From NCBI RefSeq assembly GCF_029868385.1, contig NZ_JARWNX010000040.1, positions 124,001-188,000 on the forward strand: a DNA stretch of 64,000 nt. Direction: 5' to 3'. The stretch comes from Nocardia cyriacigeorgica (GTDB taxonomy: Bacteria > Actinomycetota > Actinomycetes > Mycobacteriales > Mycobacteriaceae). Below are positions 46,495-54,840 of the stretch, piece after piece; the stretch's first letter is position 1; the number at the start of each line of letters is the position of its first letter. The notes under the pieces are model-generated. The model was not told the origin of the DNA. It ran no database searches and saw only the letters and a list, made by a program, of their open reading frames with translations. The translations under genes were made by a program, and so were the position numbers.

Positions 46495-46848
46495 ATGTCG
46501 GACAATTGGGACTTCGGGATGCATCCCGATACAGAGGCCGCGCTCGACGGCGGTCGGGCGGCGGTACATGCCGTCGATGCGATGCTCGAACGAATCGACG
46601 GCATTCGCGCCCGCCGCCCGTCGCCGTCCGGTCGCGTCATCCCGGAGGTCGACGGGCTGGGCAGGCTCACAGATCTGTACATCGCTCCGGGAACCATCGC
46701 CAATTCGGCGAACGCTCAGGACCTCGTCACCGACATCATGGCTGCGATCCGCGACAGCGCCAGCGATGCCGCTCGTCAGCATCGAATCGCGTTGGAGGAG
46801 ATGCGACCGCCGGACAGTCCTGGCTCGACAGCTGCCGATTCGACCTGA
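46495..46848 (+). CDS. YbaB/EbfC-like protein
   Basis: This 117-residue protein shows the pattern of YbaB/EbfC-type small alpha-beta proteins: an N-terminal helix, a short strand pair in the PEVDGLGRLTDLYIAPG region, and a C-terminal helix ANAQDLVTDIMAAIRDSASDAARQH (in parts). In Nocardia and mycobacteria, divergent YbaB-like proteins lie beside type VII secretion genes or large secreted proteins. The ATG at 46495 is used; a GTG at 46486 is possible. It is the first gene of a rightward group with the next two unknowns and the large repeat protein. Confidence 0.65.
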   Translation: MSDNWDFGMHPDTEAALDGGRAAVHAVDAMLERIDGIRARRPSPSGRVIPEVDGLGRLTDLYIAPGTIANSANAQDLVTDIMAAIRDSASDAARQHRIALEEMRPPDSPGSTAADST

Positions 46849-46870
46849 CCATCAGGTGGGGAGCCGATTG

Positions 46871-47212
46871 ATGACACATGTGGACGAACTCGATGAGCAC
46901 GATGCACCACCTGCTGAGCAGGAGGTTTACCACGAGGTATTCAATCCTGATTTCTCGGTGGGTGTCGCGTGTGACCGCAGCGGCATGATCGTCGGCATTC
47001 ACCTCGGGGATGAGGTGTGGGGACACAGCGATCACTGGGCGGCGGCCGAGATCGTGCGGGTTGCCCGCCTTGCCTATCTGAAGTCACGAGTCGGTCGCCG
47101 GGTGGAGCTACTGGAGGCGGGTACGCCGCCATACACCGCCGATGCACTGGGACTTCCGACGGATGCGGAGTTCCGGCGGCAACTGAAAGATGAATTCGGT
47201 CCGGGCTACTGA
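46871..47212 (+). CDS. Conserved hypothetical protein in the YbaB-like locus
   Basis: This 113-residue acidic protein starts MTHVDELDEHDAPPAEQEV. The middle reads DFSVGVACDRSGMIVGIHLGDEVWGHSDHWAAAEIVRVARLAYLKSR in parts; this alternates strand and helix like a second YbaB-type domain, but I am not sure of the family. No signal peptide or membrane helix. It starts 23 nt after the YbaB-like gene, so the two are probably one operon. Confidence 0.7.
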   Translation: MTHVDELDEHDAPPAEQEVYHEVFNPDFSVGVACDRSGMIVGIHLGDEVWGHSDHWAAAEIVRVARLAYLKSRVGRRVELLEAGTPPYTADALGLPTDAEFRRQLKDEFGPGY

Positions 47213-47280
47213 CCTCGATCAGGGCTGCAACCGAAGCCAGGCCCGACATCGGAACGGGGGCCCGGCACAACAAAAGGAGA

Positions 47281-47604
47281 GTGTTCGTCGAGATGATCCT
47301 GGACCATGATTCGCCCGAGATGCGTAAACAGGCCAACGCCGAGCGCGCGGCCGCGACGCCCGCTTACGTCCGCTCCGAGGGGGACTCCGACTGGGAGCGC
47401 GACTTCGAGGAGATGTTCGGAAAAGCAGCCAACAAAGCACGCGGGCAATGGATGCGGCGGATCCATGGCCGCAAGGTCAAATACACCGGCATCGGGGACG
47501 ATCGCAATACGGTGGGTGACTACAACGATACTTCCGCCGCCAGATTCGATGACACAGATATTGATAGTGCGGCGAATGTGCGCCGTGCTGGGCCGAAGAA
47601 GTAG
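47281..47604 (+). CDS. Hypothetical protein in the YbaB-like locus
   Basis: This 107-residue protein has no recognised domain. The N-terminal half is charged and helical (SPEMRKQANAERAAA, SDWERDFEEMFGKAANKARGQWMRR). The C-terminal half is polar with GDYNDTSAARFDDTDID and is probably disordered. AAAGGAGA directly abuts the GTG at 47281; an ATG at 47293 (MILDHDSPEM) may be the true start. It lies between the YbaB-like pair and the large repeat protein, on the same strand, 68 nt after the former. Confidence 0.6.
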   Translation: MFVEMILDHDSPEMRKQANAERAAATPAYVRSEGDSDWERDFEEMFGKAANKARGQWMRRIHGRKVKYTGIGDDRNTVGDYNDTSAARFDDTDIDSAANVRRAGPKK

Positions 47605-47696
47605 CCTCGCCGCGTGTTTGCCGGCATGTATGAACCGATCGAACGTTCCTGACTCGCGAGCAGTCCGGTGCGGCAGGTAGATAAAGGAGTTGTGCT

Positions 47697-49901
47697 GTGG
47701 CCGGTAGAGAGCCAGGTAAGAATGACATAAAGGGTGGTGTCTTCAGTCCGGGCGATGAGCTCGGTGGGGACAAGAAACGGTGGCTCTACTCCGATAATGG
47801 TCAATACCGATTCGGTATCGAAAACGGGGACGCTGTCGTACAAGAGGTCGCGACAGGGAATGTTGTCAACAACATCTCGGGTTCGAAGAGTGGCTATCGA
47901 ATAGAGTTCGAGGAAGAAGGCTTCTTTCAGAATGGTGCGAACAGGCTCAATCTGATCGGTAAGAAATTAGTAGAAAAGACCGGCGGAGGAGGTGATGACG
48001 AGGAATTCAAGTATGAAGAAGAGAAAGATTACCGGGTTTGGTCGACGGAGCCTGGAAATCAGGAGGAGAAGGGCGGAAAGGGTCCGGCCTATGACGGTGA
48101 TTGGGATGATGACAGCGACAACAAGCCCAACAACTTCTACCTGACGAATGATGGCCGAATCGTAGCGGCCCGAGGTGGGGTGCCCAAGAACTGGGACAAG
48201 TACGACCCGATGAGCGACTCGGGTGCGATTGCGGTCTGGGGAAAGTCGCATACAGGTCTCGTCGTCGGATCGAATCCGAAGAATCACCTACTCGAGTTCA
48301 GGTTGCCGAAGGGCGGTGAAAAGCCGTCGCCGGCGTTGAACAACTGGGTGGGATACATGAACGTCAAGTTGAAACATATCGGAAGTCAGATGGGGTCGAA
48401 GAATCCCGAGATTCCCAAGTTTCTCGCAAGTAAAAAGAATGATGTTTTCGACGAATCTTCGGTGAAACCTTTGGAGGGGGCGGGTCTCACCAATGAGGGT
48501 TATAAAAAAGCTAGTAAGAACATTGAAAAGCGGTTCAATGACGCCAAGGCGCACGATGAACAGTTGAAGAAGATGGTCGAAAAGCTGTCGAAAGACAACA
48601 TCGACACATACAAGAAGATGTACCACAATGTGGAATCCGCCAATGATGCGATTGCCAAGTCCCTCGCCAAGGGCGTCAAGGGTGAAAAGGGTAGTAGTGC
48701 AGGCGGTATCCAGGACATAGTGGAAGAATTCCCGCTGTATCGCATCATGGGTGATTCCGTGCAGAAATGTATGGATCTGCTGGTCGAGTATGTCGACGCG
48801 TCGGCGACGGACGATAAGGACGGGGACGGCAAGGACGGCGACGGCAAGGACGACGACGGCAAGGACGACGAGTCGACGACGCCGACGACCCCGACGACCC
48901 CGACAACGCCGACGACCCCGACAACGCCCACGACGCCGACGACCCCGACGACCCCGACGACCCCGACAACGCCGACGACCCCGACAACGCCCACGACCCC
49001 GACAACCCCGACAACGCCGACAACCCCGACGTCGCCCACGACGCCGACAACCCCGACAACGCCGACAACCCCGACAACGCCGACAACCCCGACAACGCCC
49101 ACAACCCCGACAACCCCGGGGACGCCGACAACTCTCCCAGCCCAGGTCACGCCACCGGCTCAAACGACCCCGCCGGCAACGCAGTTGCCGTACCAACCAC
49201 CCGGTTTGGGTAATGCCGGTTCACAGCCCGGATTCGACCTGCCTGAATTCGGAAATGGTGCAGGTCCGAGCTTTGGTGCCGGACTACCCGGTCTTGATGG
49301 AGTTCTGCCGGGTATCGACAACCTTCTGCCCGACCTCGACGGTGGCCGAAACGATCTCCTTCCTGATATCGGTGAGAGCCCACTGCCCGGGGGACACGGC
49401 GATGGCGGAGCAGGCAATGTCAGCAATTGGATTTCACAGCTCACCGACTCCATCAACCAGAGGGTGGAAAGCTTCGATCCGGGCTCGTGGCTGACGGACC
49501 GGCAAGACAATCATGACATCCCCGGCTGGGACCGCCGCCATGATCCTGTGCCCGGCGAGGGAGATTTTCATACGCAACAGTCGCCGCCTCCCAGCGGTGT
49601 CACTGCCCCGTCCGGCATTGGGATTCCCGCGGTGCTGCCTATTTCGGGTGTCGGGGATATCCCCGGCATGGATGGACCACCCGCAACGGACTTCTCGGCG
49701 GCCACCGCTCACGCTGTCGACCGGATGTTCCCCGATGAGTCCCGCGATGCGCAGGCGCCACACGCAACGGGATTGCCCGGCGGGAGGTTCGCGGCGCGCC
49801 GCTCGGCGAAGGATGATCCCGGCACGCGAGATGCGCGAGATTCGACTGCGCCGGATGATGACGCCGAGTCAGGGCCCACCGACGATACCCAGTGGGTTTG
49901 A
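47697..49901 (+). CDS. Large multi-domain protein: lectin-like N-terminus, helical region, Thr-Pro repeat, Pro/Gly-rich tail
   Basis: This 734-residue protein has no signal peptide or membrane helix. Residues about 15-60 (SPGDELGG, LYSDNGQYRFGIENGDAVV) and about 145-160 (NNFYLTNDGRIVAA) resemble units of bulb-type mannose-binding lectins. Residues about 262-372 are helical and charged, with the pattern of WXG100-like or coiled-coil proteins. Residues 375-392 are Asp/Lys/Gly repeats. Residues 394-479 are about 28 tandem TPT units. The rest is Pro/Gly/Asp-rich with a short amphipathic helix (NWISQLTDSINQRV). The first ~1.1 kb is much lower in GC than neighbours and uses AAG/AAT/AGT codons freely. 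AAGGAG sets the GTG at 47697. It could be a cell-surface or type VII-secreted protein; unproven. Confidence 0.75.
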   Translation: MAGREPGKNDIKGGVFSPGDELGGDKKRWLYSDNGQYRFGIENGDAVVQEVATGNVVNNISGSKSGYRIEFEEEGFFQNGANRLNLIGKKLVEKTGGGGDDEEFKYEEEKDYRVWSTEPGNQEEKGGKGPAYDGDWDDDSDNKPNNFYLTNDGRIVAARGGVPKNWDKYDPMSDSGAIAVWGKSHTGLVVGSNPKNHLLEFRLPKGGEKPSPALNNWVGYMNVKLKHIGSQMGSKNPEIPKFLASKKNDVFDESSVKPLEGAGLTNEGYKKASKNIEKRFNDAKAHDEQLKKMVEKLSKDNIDTYKKMYHNVESANDAIAKSLAKGVKGEKGSSAGGIQDIVEEFPLYRIMGDSVQKCMDLLVEYVDASATDDKDGDGKDGDGKDDDGKDDESTTPTTPTTPTTPTTPTTPTTPTTPTTPTTPTTPTTPTTPTTPTTPTTPTTPTSPTTPTTPTTPTTPTTPTTPTTPTTPTTPGTPTTLPAQVTPPAQTTPPATQLPYQPPGLGNAGSQPGFDLPEFGNGAGPSFGAGLPGLDGVLPGIDNLLPDLDGGRNDLLPDIGESPLPGGHGDGGAGNVSNWISQLTDSINQRVESFDPGSWLTDRQDNHDIPGWDRRHDPVPGEGDFHTQQSPPPSGVTAPSGIGIPAVLPISGVGDIPGMDGPPATDFSAATAHAVDRMFPDESRDAQAPHATGLPGGRFAARRSAKDDPGTRDARDSTAPDDDAESGPTDDTQWV
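48876..49134 (+). repeat. Tandem 9-bp repeat encoding Thr-Pro-Thr units
   Basis: About 28 near-copies of ACGACCCCG/ACAACGCCG in frame, encoding (Thr-Thr-Pro)n. Third positions alternate between C, A and G, so copies are not identical. Length is likely to vary between strains by slippage. Confidence 0.95.
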
Positions 49902-50025
49902 GTTCGGGTGATCGCCAACAGGACACGGGTCGCCGTTCGAGGATTGGGCGGCGACCCGGTGTCCATCATTGATGTCGACCTGCGCTCCAGCGCTACCGTG
50001 TGCGGCCTCGCGGTTGGGCCGGACC

Positions 50026-50057
50026 CGCAGCCTCCGGCAGCGCTGGCGGAGGCTGCG
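50026..50057. terminator. Hairpin between convergent genes
   Basis: CGCAGCCTCCG and CGGAGGCTGCG form an 11-bp stem with a 10-nt loop, then GAAAAC. It stands between the end of the large repeat gene and the end of the leftward gene at 50070. Confidence 0.65.
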
Positions 50058-50069
50058 AAAACTGCGCCT

Positions 50070-50810
50070 CTAGCGGGCGAATACCGTTGTGTGCGCGGCG
50101 GTGAGGAGTGCGGTGAGTTCGGTGGCCTCGGCCTCGTGGAGTACCGCGAAGGCCGGGTCGATGAGATCGTTGGTCACCTCTTCGGCTCGCTGCCAGCGTG
50201 CGCGCACTTCATCGGTGATCACCTCGAACGGCTCGGGCCAGCCGTACCAGCGGGCCTGGCCGGGGCCGTCGTTGATGGCCGAGCCGGAAATGAGTACGGC
50301 CTGTAGCGGGGTGATGCCCGATGCGCGCACGGCGATCAGATGCAGGCCACCGCGCAGTTCGCGCAGTACGTGCGTGAGTTGCAGGACGCGGGCCGGCGCG
50401 TCATCGGGAAGCGGCATGGCCCGCCAGCCCGCGAACAGCGGCACGCCCGCCGGATCGGCGGCCGCGGCAACGGATTCGAGCAGTTCCGCGAGCCGGCCGG
50501 CCTCCTCGAATCCGGCGAGCTTGCGTCGCCCGAAATCCTGGCAGACTCGTGCGTATCGTTCGGCGGCCTTCGCCGCGGGCATCGGCACCGATTCCCAGGC
50601 CTTGCGAATCGAGTGGCCGGGGAAGAATCCGAATGCCGCGGTGACCACGTCGGCGTCCGCATCGCCCAGTACCCCGCCTCGGCCGCGGGTGTAGGGGCCG
50701 AAGAACTCTTCGACGCCGGTTTCCGCCGCGTATTCCTTTGCCTCCCTGGAGAACATGAATCCTCCACCGAGCTGCTGAATATAGGGGTTCACCGCCGCAC
50801 CGACCGACAT
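50070..50810 (-). CDS. SCO6745-like family protein
   Basis: This 246-residue soluble protein resembles the actinobacterial SCO6745 family of unknown function. It contains YFS-like EFFGPYTRGRGGVLGDADADVVTAAFGFFPGH, a central helical region, and the segment LRELRGGLHLIAVRASGITPLQAVL with a final GW-EPF near the C-terminus. The family name is from memory. It has no signal peptide. The ATG at 50810 fits MSVGAAVNPY. Regulation is unknown; the divergent GntR operon starts 266 nt away. Confidence 0.7.
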   Translation of the reverse strand: MSVGAAVNPYIQQLGGGFMFSREAKEYAAETGVEEFFGPYTRGRGGVLGDADADVVTAAFGFFPGHSIRKAWESVPMPAAKAAERYARVCQDFGRRKLAGFEEAGRLAELLESVAAAADPAGVPLFAGWRAMPLPDDAPARVLQLTHVLRELRGGLHLIAVRASGITPLQAVLISGSAINDGPGQARWYGWPEPFEVITDEVRARWQRAEEVTNDLIDPAFAVLHEAEATELTALLTAAHTTVFAR

Positions 50811-51003
50811 GTCGGGTTCCTTCCGCTGGACTGATATCAGCTGCCACCCTATTGGTTTTGTACGCCGTATGGAACACCTCTTCCCAGTTCGGTATCTCGA
50901 CGTCGGCGAGTCCGTGTTCCGGCTGCGCTTCTGTCGGATGCGAGGCCTGCCAGGTTCGTCGACAGGCATGCGTCGATGCGAGGCGGCCGTCATCCCGTTC
51001 CGC

Positions 51004-51054
51004 TTGACGCCACTCCAGCGGAACCCCTATGGTTCATTACATGAGTAATGAACC
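51004..51054 (+). promoter_or_regulatory. Promoter and perfect palindromic operator of the GntR/ABC operon
   Basis: TTGACG (51004-51009) and TATGGT (51028-51033) form a promoter with an 18-nt spacer. GGTTCATTAC (51031-51040), four bases, then GTAATGAACC (51045-51054) is a perfect palindrome covering the -10 and start region, matching YtrA-type GntR operators (GT-rich arms). Autorepression is inferred. Confidence 0.75.
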
Positions 51055-51075
51055 ACTCAACCGAGGAAGGTGACC

Positions 51076-51438
51076 GTGTTCGAGGACGGCAGACCGCTCT
51101 TCCTGCAAATCGCGGAGATGATCGAGAACTCGATCGTCGACGGATCGTTGCCCGAGGAGTCACAGGCGCCGTCGTCGAATGAGCTCGCGGCCTTCCATCG
51201 GATCAACCCGGCAACCGCGGCCAAAGGGCTGAATCAGCTGGTGGCGGACGGGATTCTGTACAAGAAACGAGGGATCGGAATGTTCGTCACGGCCGGTGCG
51301 CGCAATGCCCTGCGGATGCGCCGACGGGAACGCTTCGCCGAACAGTTCATCGACCCGCTCATCGCCGAGGCCGACAAGCTCGGCATGGGCATCGACGAAC
51401 TGAAAGCCATGCTCGACCATCGAGAGGGGACACGATGA
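51076..51438 (+). CDS. GntR-family regulator, YtrA subfamily
   Basis: This 120-residue protein has a winged helix at residues 8-70 (PLFLQIAEMIENSIVDGSL, then PSSNELAAFHRINPATAAKGLNQLVADGILYKKRGIGMFV in parts) and only a short ~45-residue helical C-terminus, the YtrA hallmark. Such regulators repress their own operon, usually ABC transporter genes, as here. GTG at 51076 follows GAGGAAGG with correct spacing; GTG at 51070 is less likely. It overlaps the next gene by ATGA. Confidence 0.92.
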   Translation: MFEDGRPLFLQIAEMIENSIVDGSLPEESQAPSSNELAAFHRINPATAAKGLNQLVADGILYKKRGIGMFVTAGARNALRMRRRERFAEQFIDPLIAEADKLGMGIDELKAMLDHREGTR

Positions 51439-52352
51439 GCGCCGCGACCATCGAACCGGCCGTGCTCGACACCGAAGTCGTCGCATCCACGCGCGGACTC
51501 ACCATGCGGTTCGGATCCGTCACCGCGCTCGAGGACATCACCCTCGATCTGCGCGAGAACACCATCTACGGTCTGCTCGGCCGCAACGGCGCGGGCAAGA
51601 CCACCCTCATGCAGGTCATGACCGGCCAGGCGTTCCAGACCTCGGGGGAGGTGCGCGTATTCGGCCACACCCCACACGAGAACACCGAGGTGCTGCGCGG
51701 GGTGTCGTTCATCAAGGAAAGTCAGGCGTATCCGACCGACTACAAGGTCAAGCACGTCTTGGCCGCGGCCCGTCATCTGCTGCGTGATTGGGACGAGGAT
51801 TTCGCCCGAGAGTTGTTGCGCGACTTCGATCTACCCACCGACCGCAAGGTCAAGAAGCTGTCGCGCGGTATGACCTCCGCGCTCGGCGTCATCATCGGCC
51901 TCGCCTCGCGTGCACCGCTGACCTTCTTCGACGAACCGTATCTCGGCCTGGACGCCGTCGCCCGGCAGTTGTTCTACGACCGGCTGCTCGCCGACTACGC
52001 CGAACATCCGCGCACCATCGTGCTGTCCACCCATCTCATCGACGAGGTCGCCGACCTCCTCGAACACGTGCTGCTGATCGACAAGGGCCGTCTCGTGGTC
52101 GACTCGCCCGCCGACGATCTGCGCGATACCGCGATGACCGTGTCCGGCCCCCTCGCCGATGTCGACTCGTTCACCGGCGGCCGCCCCGAACTACGCCGCG
52201 AAGCGCTCGGCAACCAGGCCAGGGTGATGCTGCGCATCCAGGACCGGGCCGACGACATCGCGCACGCCAAATCGCTCGGACTGCTTGTCGAGCCGGTATC
52301 GCTGCAACAGTTCATCGTCGAAACCACCAGCCTGCGCGGAAAGGACCAGTAA
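51435..52352 (+). CDS. ABC transporter ATP-binding protein
   Basis: This 305-residue ATPase has Walker A GLLGRNGAGKTTLMQV, signature region LSRGMTSALG (a variant of LSGGQ) and Walker B APLTFFDEPYLGLD, then STHLIDEV (switch His). A C-terminal ~80-residue domain is typical of ABC-2/CcmA-like exporters. The variant signature lacks the usual second glycine pattern but is common in YtrB-type proteins. It overlaps the GntR stop and the following permease start (TAATG). Confidence 0.92.
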   Translation: MSAATIEPAVLDTEVVASTRGLTMRFGSVTALEDITLDLRENTIYGLLGRNGAGKTTLMQVMTGQAFQTSGEVRVFGHTPHENTEVLRGVSFIKESQAYPTDYKVKHVLAAARHLLRDWDEDFARELLRDFDLPTDRKVKKLSRGMTSALGVIIGLASRAPLTFFDEPYLGLDAVARQLFYDRLLADYAEHPRTIVLSTHLIDEVADLLEHVLLIDKGRLVVDSPADDLRDTAMTVSGPLADVDSFTGGRPELRREALGNQARVMLRIQDRADDIAHAKSLGLLVEPVSLQQFIVETTSLRGKDQ

Positions 52353-53044
52353 TGCTGCGCCGTGCCCTGTCCGTTTCGCGGATCCACACCGTCGCCTGGC
52401 CGCTGCTGATCGCCTGGCCGATCGGCATCCTTGTGGTGTCATTCCTGATTCCGTGGGTGATCTTCCTGCTGGTGGACGCCGATGAAAACAACGTCACCGG
52501 CAGTGTGTCCGCGGCTCTCGGCTTCGCCTTGGCGTTCTATCTGGGTGCCATGACGCAGACCTACCCGTTCGCACTCGGTATGAGCGTCACCCGTCGCGAC
52601 TACTTCGCGGCCACTCTGCTGGTCGCCGCGGTGCAGATCGTCGGCACCGGGCTGGCGCTGTGGGGGCTCGGGCGGATCGAGGACGCCACCGACGGCTGGG
52701 GTGTGCGGATGGTGATGTTCGACATCCCGGGCCTGTTCACCACCAACCCATTCCTCCAACTCGGCACATACCTGGCTTTGCTCGCACTGATCGCCGGGGC
52801 CGGGTTGATGGTGGGTGCGCTCTATCAGCGTTGGCGCGTGACCGGCGTGTACTCCTTCTTCGCCGCGCTGTTGATCGGGTTCGGGCTCGCGGCGATCCTG
52901 ATCACCTGGCAGAGCTGGTGGCCCGAGGTCGGCCGATGGTTCGCCGACAGCCCGCGCGTGGTGCCGATGGTGCTGCTTCCCGGTGTTCTTGCGGTCGCGA
53001 GCACGGCCGGGGCGTGGGCAGCGATTCGCCGGTCGACGGCATAA
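52352..53044 (+). CDS. ABC transporter permease (six-helix membrane protein)
   Basis: This 230-residue membrane protein has about six hydrophobic helices (residues about 17-42, 53-72, 88-106, 130-155, 165-185 and 205-222) and no signal peptide. With the ATPase it forms an export-like ABC complex of the YtrBC type; the substrate is unknown (related Ytr systems respond to cell-wall antibiotics). Start is in the TAATG overlap with the ATPase stop. Confidence 0.88.
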   Translation: MLRRALSVSRIHTVAWPLLIAWPIGILVVSFLIPWVIFLLVDADENNVTGSVSAALGFALAFYLGAMTQTYPFALGMSVTRRDYFAATLLVAAVQIVGTGLALWGLGRIEDATDGWGVRMVMFDIPGLFTTNPFLQLGTYLALLALIAGAGLMVGALYQRWRVTGVYSFFAALLIGFGLAAILITWQSWWPEVGRWFADSPRVVPMVLLPGVLAVASTAGAWAAIRRSTA

Positions 53045-53051
53045 CGGTCGT

Positions 53052-53096
53052 CACTTGCGAGCCTTGCCCGATCCAGCTGGGCCAGGCTCGCAAGTG
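53052..53096 (+). terminator. Terminator hairpin after the GntR/ABC operon
   Basis: CACTTGCGAGCCT and AGGCTCGCAAGTG form a perfect 13-bp stem around a 19-nt loop that can itself pair. No T-run. It ends the operon. Confidence 0.75.
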
Positions 53097-53534
53097 TGCT
53101 GCCCAGGCGTTGACCGAGTGAGCTGATAACGCCTGCGCCACAGCCCCGCCCGTACTTCCGGCCGCTCCGTACACCACCGTATTTTTGCCATCGAGTCACA
53201 TACGAATGCAGACGAGCCGAGAGGTTCGTAAATCATCGCCGCGTGACGAGTCGATTGCGCGACTGGTTTTTCGCACCCCGCGGTCGGACTGTCCCGCTGA
53301 TCATCGAATGGCGGTGCGAGCTGTCACGGTTCCCGGCGGCGGCCGCGGATCCGTCGCCCCGACCATCCGGGATGCGGCCGATCATGTGCACGGCCGACGC
53401 ACCATGCGGTGGCAGGTGATCTCGCCGAGCCTGTGGGTCGTTCTCGCCGCGGGTCGATGACTTTGTACCCGCTCAGCCCGGACAGGTCATCGAGCATATG
53501 TGTCACTGCTTGTCGGCATGCCGCGGAGGTCGCA
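53097..53534. other. Intergenic stretch with only weak open frames
   Basis: Between the GntR operon terminator and the leftward NmrA-like gene. A short frame from GTG 53243 (57 codons; DWFFAPRG near the start) and one from 53185 (91 codons) overlap in different phases; neither has a known motif. I see no RNA gene. The CGTAAATCATCG patch near 53226 is AT-rich. Confidence 0.45.
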
Positions 53535-54410
53535 TCAGGTGAACTCGGCCGCGTGCTCGGCGGCCCATTCGGTGAAGGTGCCGGGCGGTCGACCGGTGAG
53601 GCGCTCGAGATGGTCGGTGATGCGGTCGGACTCCGGTCGCCGCACCGAGGCCGCGATCAGTGCGTCCACGAGTAGCTCCGGTCGACCGTCTGCGAGCATG
53701 TGTGATCGCGCCAGGTCGGCCGACAGCGCTCGGAAACGCAGGCGGCGGTGGAGGACGGCGGCGAGCCGGGCCACCTGGTCGGCGCGAGTGAGAGCTTCGG
53801 GTCCGGTGAGCAGGTACGGTTCGTGCTCGAGTCGGTCACGCGGCTCGAGCAGCGCGGCCACGACGGCGTCGGCGACATCTCGCTCATCGACCACGGCCGT
53901 TCGCGCGATGTCCGGGCCGGACACCTCGTCGCCCGCCCGTAGTTGCGCTATCCAACCGCGCGCGTTCGACGCCAATGTGTCACTGCGCAGCACGACGGGG
54001 CGCAGACCGGAATTGTGTAGTAAGGCCTCCATATCGGCGTGCACCTGAACGATGGGATCGCTCTGGCGGGAGACGTCGTCGTCGATGGCGGTCGAAGACA
54101 GATAGACGATACGAGGCGCCACCGCGACGAGTTCGCGCACGATCTCACGAGCCGGGGCGGAATCGAGTAGGGGCCAGATCAGGAATGCGGCGTTTATGCC
54201 CGTGAGCGCCGCCCGCACATCGGCGGGGTCGGTGAGATCGCCGACCACCCAATCGACTCCGGGGCGCGGTCCGGGATCCTCCCGCACGAGGCATCGAACG
54301 CGCGCCCGCCCGACGAGGCGGTCGACGACCTCCCGGCCGAGGTTGCCGGTCGCGCCGGTTACGAGGACCGATCGGTGGCGGGAATCGACGAGGTCGGTGG
54401 TGTCAGGCAT
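53535..54410 (-). CDS. NmrA/HSCARG-like NAD(P)-binding protein
   Basis: This 291-residue protein has an N-terminal Rossmann motif VLVTGATGNLGREVV, followed by RCLVRED and the VVGDLTDPADVRAAL region, as in atypical short-chain dehydrogenases (NmrA family). The canonical Tyr-xxx-Lys pair is absent, as is usual there, so it may sense NADP(H) rather than catalyse. The C-terminal half is helical. Its start codon is 28 nt from the MerR start on the other strand, so they share a promoter region. Confidence 0.87.
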   Translation of the reverse strand: MPDTTDLVDSRHRSVLVTGATGNLGREVVDRLVGRARVRCLVREDPGPRPGVDWVVGDLTDPADVRAALTGINAAFLIWPLLDSAPAREIVRELVAVAPRIVYLSSTAIDDDVSRQSDPIVQVHADMEALLHNSGLRPVVLRSDTLASNARGWIAQLRAGDEVSGPDIARTAVVDERDVADAVVAALLEPRDRLEHEPYLLTGPEALTRADQVARLAAVLHRRLRFRALSADLARSHMLADGRPELLVDALIAASVRRPESDRITDHLERLTGRPPGTFTEWAAEHAAEFT

Positions 54411-54438
54411 GATCGGAACGCTAAGGGTTCAGGTCGAC

Positions 54439-54831
54439 ATGAAGGCAAGGCCGCGGATGAGGCAGACGATCGGCGAGGTAGCCGCGGAACTCGGGGTCGA
54501 GGCGCATGTACTGCGGCACTGGGAACATGTCGGGGCCCTGACCGTGAGTCGTGACGGCAACGGCTACCGCATCTACGACGACAGCGCCGTGGACCAGGCG
54601 CGCACGGTGCTGAAACTGCGGCGCGTCGGACTCTCGCTCCCCGAGGTGGTCGCCGCGATGGCGCCGAAGAAGTCGGCGGCACAGACTGTCGTTCGGGCCA
54701 AAATCGCGGCCCTCGAAGAAGAGATCGTCCGTCGACAACAGGCGATCACGTTTCTCCGGCACACCGCCGAATGTCGGCATCGATACCTCGACGGCTGTCC
54801 GGACTGTGCGAGTTTCGTCCGAGAGGTCTGA
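54439..54831 (+). CDS. MerR-family transcriptional regulator
   Basis: This 130-residue protein has the MerR DNA-binding domain (TIGEVAAELGVEAHVLRHWEHVG, then GNGYRIYDDSAVDQARTVLKLR), a coiled coil (about 75-110) and a C-terminal CRHRYLDGCPDC cluster with three cysteines, which could bind metal or sense oxidation. Start is uncertain: ATGs at 54409, 54439 and 54457 are in frame; 54439 leaves room for a promoter. It is divergent from the NmrA-like gene, its probable target. Confidence 0.88.
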   Translation: MKARPRMRQTIGEVAAELGVEAHVLRHWEHVGALTVSRDGNGYRIYDDSAVDQARTVLKLRRVGLSLPEVVAAMAPKKSAAQTVVRAKIAALEEEIVRRQQAITFLRHTAECRHRYLDGCPDCASFVREV

Positions 54832-54840
54832 GCGGTCGGC

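Noticed and set aside
48876..49134. Possible CRISPR-like or minisatellite array
   Set aside because: The 9-bp units lie in frame inside a coding region and have no spacers; it is a Thr-Pro repeat.
49908..50306. Rightward open frame of 132 codons after the large repeat gene
   Set aside because: More than half is antisense to the SCO6745-like gene, a hairpin terminator lies inside it, and the sequence has no motif.
53185..53460. Rightward 91-codon frame between the ABC operon and the NmrA-like gene
   Set aside because: No recognisable motif, a competing frame in another phase covers the same DNA, and no good ribosome binding site.
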